From contig NC_135137.1 of assembly GCF_051014445.1 (NCBI RefSeq), positions 22,879,501 to 22,943,500 on the forward strand: a stretch of 64,000 bases of DNA, in the 5' to 3' direction. Of the stretch, positions 63,291 through 64,000 are shown piece by piece (within the stretch, counting starts at the first letter, position 1; each line of letters begins with the position of its first letter). The position numbers were made by a program, and so were the translations under genes. Under the pieces are notes generated by a model that had not been told where the DNA came from, searched no databases, and saw only the letters and a program-made list of their open reading frames with translations. This DNA comes from Colletes latitarsis. Taxonomy: Eukaryota > Arthropoda > Insecta > Hymenoptera > Colletidae.

Positions 63291-63973
63291 GTATTCCTGT
63301 TATCGCGGTTTTCGTAACGCGACGGGCGCTCCGTCACTTCCCGTCGGATCGCCGCCAGCTCCTGCTGCACCGACAACGCCAGCTGTGTCAACCTTGTGCA
63401 CAGGGTAGCTTCGAGGTCGTGCGTAGATCCGTCCGGTTGGGCCCGAGGTACGGAGGCCTCGGCTACCTGCCGGCGTGGTCCCATTGTTTCGACAATGGTG
63501 TCGGCCAATTCGGCAACTCGGTCGAGTTCCACTCCCCGCTGCGTAGCCATTACCACCTGAATATCGGTTGGCAGACGACCCAACCATAAACCGCGCAGCA
63601 TCTCCTCTGTGACCGCAGCTCCTCCCAGGTTACGCAGGTGCCGCAAAAACTGCGACGGTTTCCGGTCGCCTATCTCCTCGTGTTCCAGGAGACGGCGCGT
63701 CTTTTGCTCCTGCGATGAGCTCAGCCGTTTTATCAGCTCAGCCTTGAGCTTCGTGTATGGCTCGGCCGGCGGCGACATTATAATGTCGCGTACTTCTGCA
63801 GCGATTTGGGTGTTGAGCACGCCCAAGACATAACCGAACTTCGTTGACTCGGTTGTCACCCCACTCGCCTCGAAGCTGCGTTCCACCATTGCAAACCATA
63901 ACTCCGGGTCAGCTGCCGAAAACTCCGGCATACGCACGGCCACCCGGTCGACCGCTGACACGGGCGTCGACAT
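63134..63973 (-). CDS. Gypsy-D Gag
   Basis: An intact frame from ATG 63973 (the frame is open five codons further, but that codon is GTG). The capsid-like part has MPEFSAADPELWFAMVERSF, a motif shared by K02A2-type Gag proteins, then FGYVLGVLNTQIAAEVRDII and the nucleic-acid-binding end FYHFRFGENAYRCEQPC, an unusual C-x2-H-x-C type knuckle. The basic RSRSRSQNRNRR stretch precedes it. Gag forms the particle and packages RNA. It ends inside the Pol overlap, in agreement with -1 frameshifting. No lesion is visible. Confidence 0.9.
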   Translation of the reverse strand: MSTPVSAVDRVAVRMPEFSAADPELWFAMVERSFEASGVTTESTKFGYVLGVLNTQIAAEVRDIIMSPPAEPYTKLKAELIKRLSSSQEQKTRRLLEHEEIGDRKPSQFLRHLRNLGGAAVTEEMLRGLWLGRLPTDIQVVMATQRGVELDRVAELADTIVETMGPRRQVAEASVPRAQPDGSTHDLEATLCTRLTQLALSVQQELAAIRREVTERPSRYENRDNRNTWGRSRSRSQNRNRRLERRGGQCFYHFRFGENAYRCEQPCNWMARGNAPGNR

Positions 63974-64000
63974 TGTCTTAAAACTCACCCCCGATTCTAC
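63974..64000 (-). other. Gypsy-D leader, cut by the window end
   Basis: Only 27 bases of sequence upstream of gag are present. The 5' LTR and primer-binding site lie outside. Confidence 0.6.

Noticed and set aside
60301..63589. Many 60-200-codon frames antisense or shifted to Gypsy-D
   Set aside because: They are shadows of the GC-rich Gag and Pol genes and show no independent motifs.
1..64000. tRNA, rRNA or small nuclear RNA genes
   Set aside because: I looked for A/B-box pairs, cloverleaf-like folds and conserved rRNA or snRNA blocks and saw none that I could support by eye.

Overview
This window looks like insect nuclear DNA, most likely from a hymenopteran such as an ant. The basis is one recognisable host gene of insect type (mitochondrial ribosomal protein S21), AT-rich intergenic DNA, TTAGG-like units, and a dense set of arthropod-type transposable elements. 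The species assignment is inference. Apart from mRpS21 (1431-1703, + strand), nearly everything I can assign is transposon-derived, and most of it is nested.

Layout. 1-4.5 kb: a short palindromic MITE, the mRpS21 coding exon and AT-rich DNA with little recognisable. 4.6-7 kb: an inverted pair of fragments of an unnamed repetitive gene family, split by a solo-LTR-like insert. 7-11.2 kb: a decayed Gypsy pol, a fold-back element with a 28-C run between two ~135-bp direct repeats, a possible pogo remnant and the RNase H end of an I-type LINE. 11.2-16.8 kb: a unit bounded by long inverted repeats, holding a Copia element (one stop codon), a second MITE and the zinc-binding C-terminus of a piggyBac-like transposase. 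17.1-18.5 kb: an unplaced transposase-like gene cut by a solo LTR with a clean ATAT target duplication. 18.5-21.6 kb: a Gypsy pol. 21.6-26.7 kb: a near-complete I-type LINE. 26.9-32.0 kb: a hAT element with 8-bp target duplications. 32.2-37.2 kb: Gypsy 3' ends carrying a fold-back element with an exact 8-bp duplication, then a Copia element cut by a 1.6-kb palindromic MITE. 37.2-39.0 kb: a mariner-like element with ~311-bp inverted repeats. 39-42 kb: another long inverted-repeat composite.

42.3-59.5 kb is a nested tower. A LINE (minus strand) is split by Gypsy-B (43426-56082). The 5' LTR of Gypsy-B is split by Gypsy-C (48449-55551, duplication AACAA). Both LTRs of Gypsy-C carry the same MITE at the same site but in opposite orientation, and one of those MITEs carries a mariner (48784-50010). 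The LINE's ORF1 is also cut by a 5'-truncated piggyBac. Finally, Gypsy-D (59535 to the window end) has fully open gag and pol frames overlapping in the -1 frame and looks young.

The elements do not form a pathway. The window is best read as a layered insertion record, from which relative ages follow. The most unusual observations are the flipped MITE in paired LTRs, the four-level nest with recoverable duplications, the unplaced transposase-like gene, and several large palindromes that share modules across element families.
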